A stretch of 6,051 nt of DNA from Clostridia bacterium (GTDB lineage Bacteria; Bacillota; Clostridia; Christensenellales; CAG-314). Location: assembly GCA_017452035.1 (NCBI GenBank), contig JAFTNE010000001.1, positions 1-6,051 on the forward strand, in the 5' to 3' direction. Shown here piece by piece: positions 5,384 to 6,051 of the stretch. The notes under the pieces were generated by a model. The model had not been told where the DNA came from. It was given only the letters and a program-made list of their open reading frames with translations, and did not search any database. The number at the start of each line of letters is the position of its first letter. The first letter of the stretch is position 1. Both the position numbers and the translations under genes were made by a program.

Positions 5384-5409
5384 GTGGGACGGTTCGCGTC
5401 AAATCGTAG

Positions 5410-5428
5410 GGACGAGCTTTGTTCGTCC
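5410..5428. repeat. Small REP-like palindrome
   Basis: GGACGA (5410-5415) pairs with TCGTCC (5423-5428), with a further G-T pair inside. The surrounding GTAGGGACGAGC...GTCCG layout resembles short palindromic repeats that I recall as common between genes in clostridial genomes. The resemblance is from memory, not a search. No U-tract follows. Confidence 0.4.
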
Positions 5429-5496
5429 GTAATCAAACTATAAACAAAGCAACAACTAAAATAGCTAATTTATGTCAATAATTAAAGGAGGTAACT

Positions 5497-6051
5497 ATGA
5501 ACGCCCAATTTCAACTTAATGGAACGGTTTTGCAAACGGAGCGTCTTGTATTGCGCCCATTTTGTCAAGCCGATCTGGCAGATTTCTACGAGTATGCCTC
5601 CCAAGATGGCACCGGCGAAAGGGCAGGTTGGCCACATCACACAAGTATTGAGGAGTCTCAGCGTATTTTGAACACCTTTATTGCCGAAGACAAAACCTTT
5701 GCCATTGTCTACAAGCACAACAACAAAGTTATTGGTTCGCTGGGTGTGGACGAATATGGCATGGAAGATAAATTGACGGAGTTTGACGGCTTTCTTGGAC
5801 GAGAAATCGGTTATGTGCTATCGCGTGACTACTGGGGTAAAGGTTTGATGACGGAGGCTGTCAAAGCAGTTATAAACTATCTTTTTGAGGTAAAAAACCT
5901 CGACTTTCTCACTTGTGGTTACTACGACTTCAACGTGCAATCAAAACGTGTTCAACAAAAATGTGGTTTTGTGCCATATCGCAAGCTTACAATGGAAACC
6001 CGTATTGGCACACAAGAGCCAGGTGTGTTGAACTTGTTAACAAACCCCAAC
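5497..6051 (+). CDS. GNAT family N-acetyltransferase, RimJ/RimL-like (partial, runs off the right edge)
   Basis: Predicted to transfer acetyl from acetyl-CoA to an amine; the substrate cannot be told. A full AAAGGAGGT (5484-5492) precedes the ATG with normal spacing. The 185 codons seen have no stop, so the C-terminus is missing, although the fold looks nearly complete. Features typical of the Acetyltransf_3 group: the opening TERLVLRPF (14-22) followed by DLADFYEYAS (26-35), the beta-strand EIGYVLSRDYWGKG (103-116) carrying the acetyl-CoA pyrophosphate-binding loop (Arg110 to Gly116), the helix LMTEAVKAVINYLF (117-130), and NVQSKRVQQKCGF (146-158), the late helix and beta-strand found in RimJ/RimL-like enzymes. 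Codon use is less biased than in the glycolytic genes, suggesting lower expression. No good promoter is evident; TATAAA at 5439-5444 lacks a partner at proper spacing. Confidence 0.88.
   Translation, partial: MNAQFQLNGTVLQTERLVLRPFCQADLADFYEYASQDGTGERAGWPHHTSIEESQRILNTFIAEDKTFAIVYKHNNKVIGSLGVDEYGMEDKLTEFDGFLGREIGYVLSRDYWGKGLMTEAVKAVINYLFEVKNLDFLTCGYYDFNVQSKRVQQKCGFVPYRKLTMETRIGTQEPGVLNLLTNPN

Noticed and set aside
5193..5402. Minus-strand 69-residue frame across structured repeat copy B
   Set aside because: It spans the direct repeats and the palindromic element, and copy A has no matching frame although it aligns without gaps; probably not a gene.
5026..5432. Overlapping short frames around 5026-5235 (-), 5137-5409 (+) and 5217-5432 (+)
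   Set aside because: They cross the secG terminator or the repeats, conflict with each other and lack ribosome binding sites.
1..6051. CRISPR array, defence genes or phage genes
   Set aside because: No regularly spaced repeats and no related proteins were seen; the window is mostly core metabolism.

Overview
The window looks like low-to-moderate GC chromosome from a member of the Bacillota, most likely an uncultured clostridial lineage. The reasons are strong AAGGAG-type ribosome binding sites, consensus TTGACA/TATAAT promoters, U-tract terminators, cofactor-independent phosphoglycerate mutase, and the pgk-tpiA-gpmI...secG order familiar from Clostridia and Bacilli. Species cannot be named from the sequence alone. 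All supported genes lie on the + strand.

Layout. Positions 1-400 are AT-rich and non-coding. They hold a possible leftward promoter with a palindrome near the left edge, a perfect-consensus promoter (265-293), and a leader hairpin (306-352) just after the predicted transcription start. Next come pgk (401-1714), a 61-codon gene with an Sm/Hfq-like pattern (1836-2021) and tpiA (2089-2841). The small gene has an extended hairpin on each side (1730-1794 and 2034-2070). Neither hairpin has a U-tract, so the three genes probably share one transcript whose parts may be processed separately. A 197-base gap holding copy A of a structured repeat leads to gpmI (3039-4586), which ends at a strong terminator. 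secG (4828-5127) has its own promoter and terminator. Positions 5185-5430 form a repeat-rich non-coding patch: copy B of the structured repeat, 23-bp direct repeats, a tRNA T-arm-like scrap and a small palindrome. A GNAT acetyltransferase starts at 5497 and runs off the right edge.

How the genes work together. Pgk, TpiA and GpmI carry out three steps of lower glycolysis: triose phosphate interconversion, ATP formation from 1,3-bisphosphoglycerate, and 3-PG to 2-PG conversion. gapA and eno, often in the same cluster, are not in this window. SecG is a subunit of the SecYEG protein-export channel and commonly lies beside this cluster without a metabolic link.

Most notable observations. (1) Two 108-nt elements at 2855-2962 and 5212-5319 align without a gap at 83/108 identical positions. 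They share three nested helices, and several differences between them are paired, base-pair-preserving changes. This suggests a conserved structured RNA or a structured mobile repeat that I cannot assign to a known family. (2) A small Sm/Hfq-like protein is encoded inside a glycolytic operon between two hairpins. (3) Pgk has an insertion of about 35 residues and Lys in place of a substrate-loop Arg.
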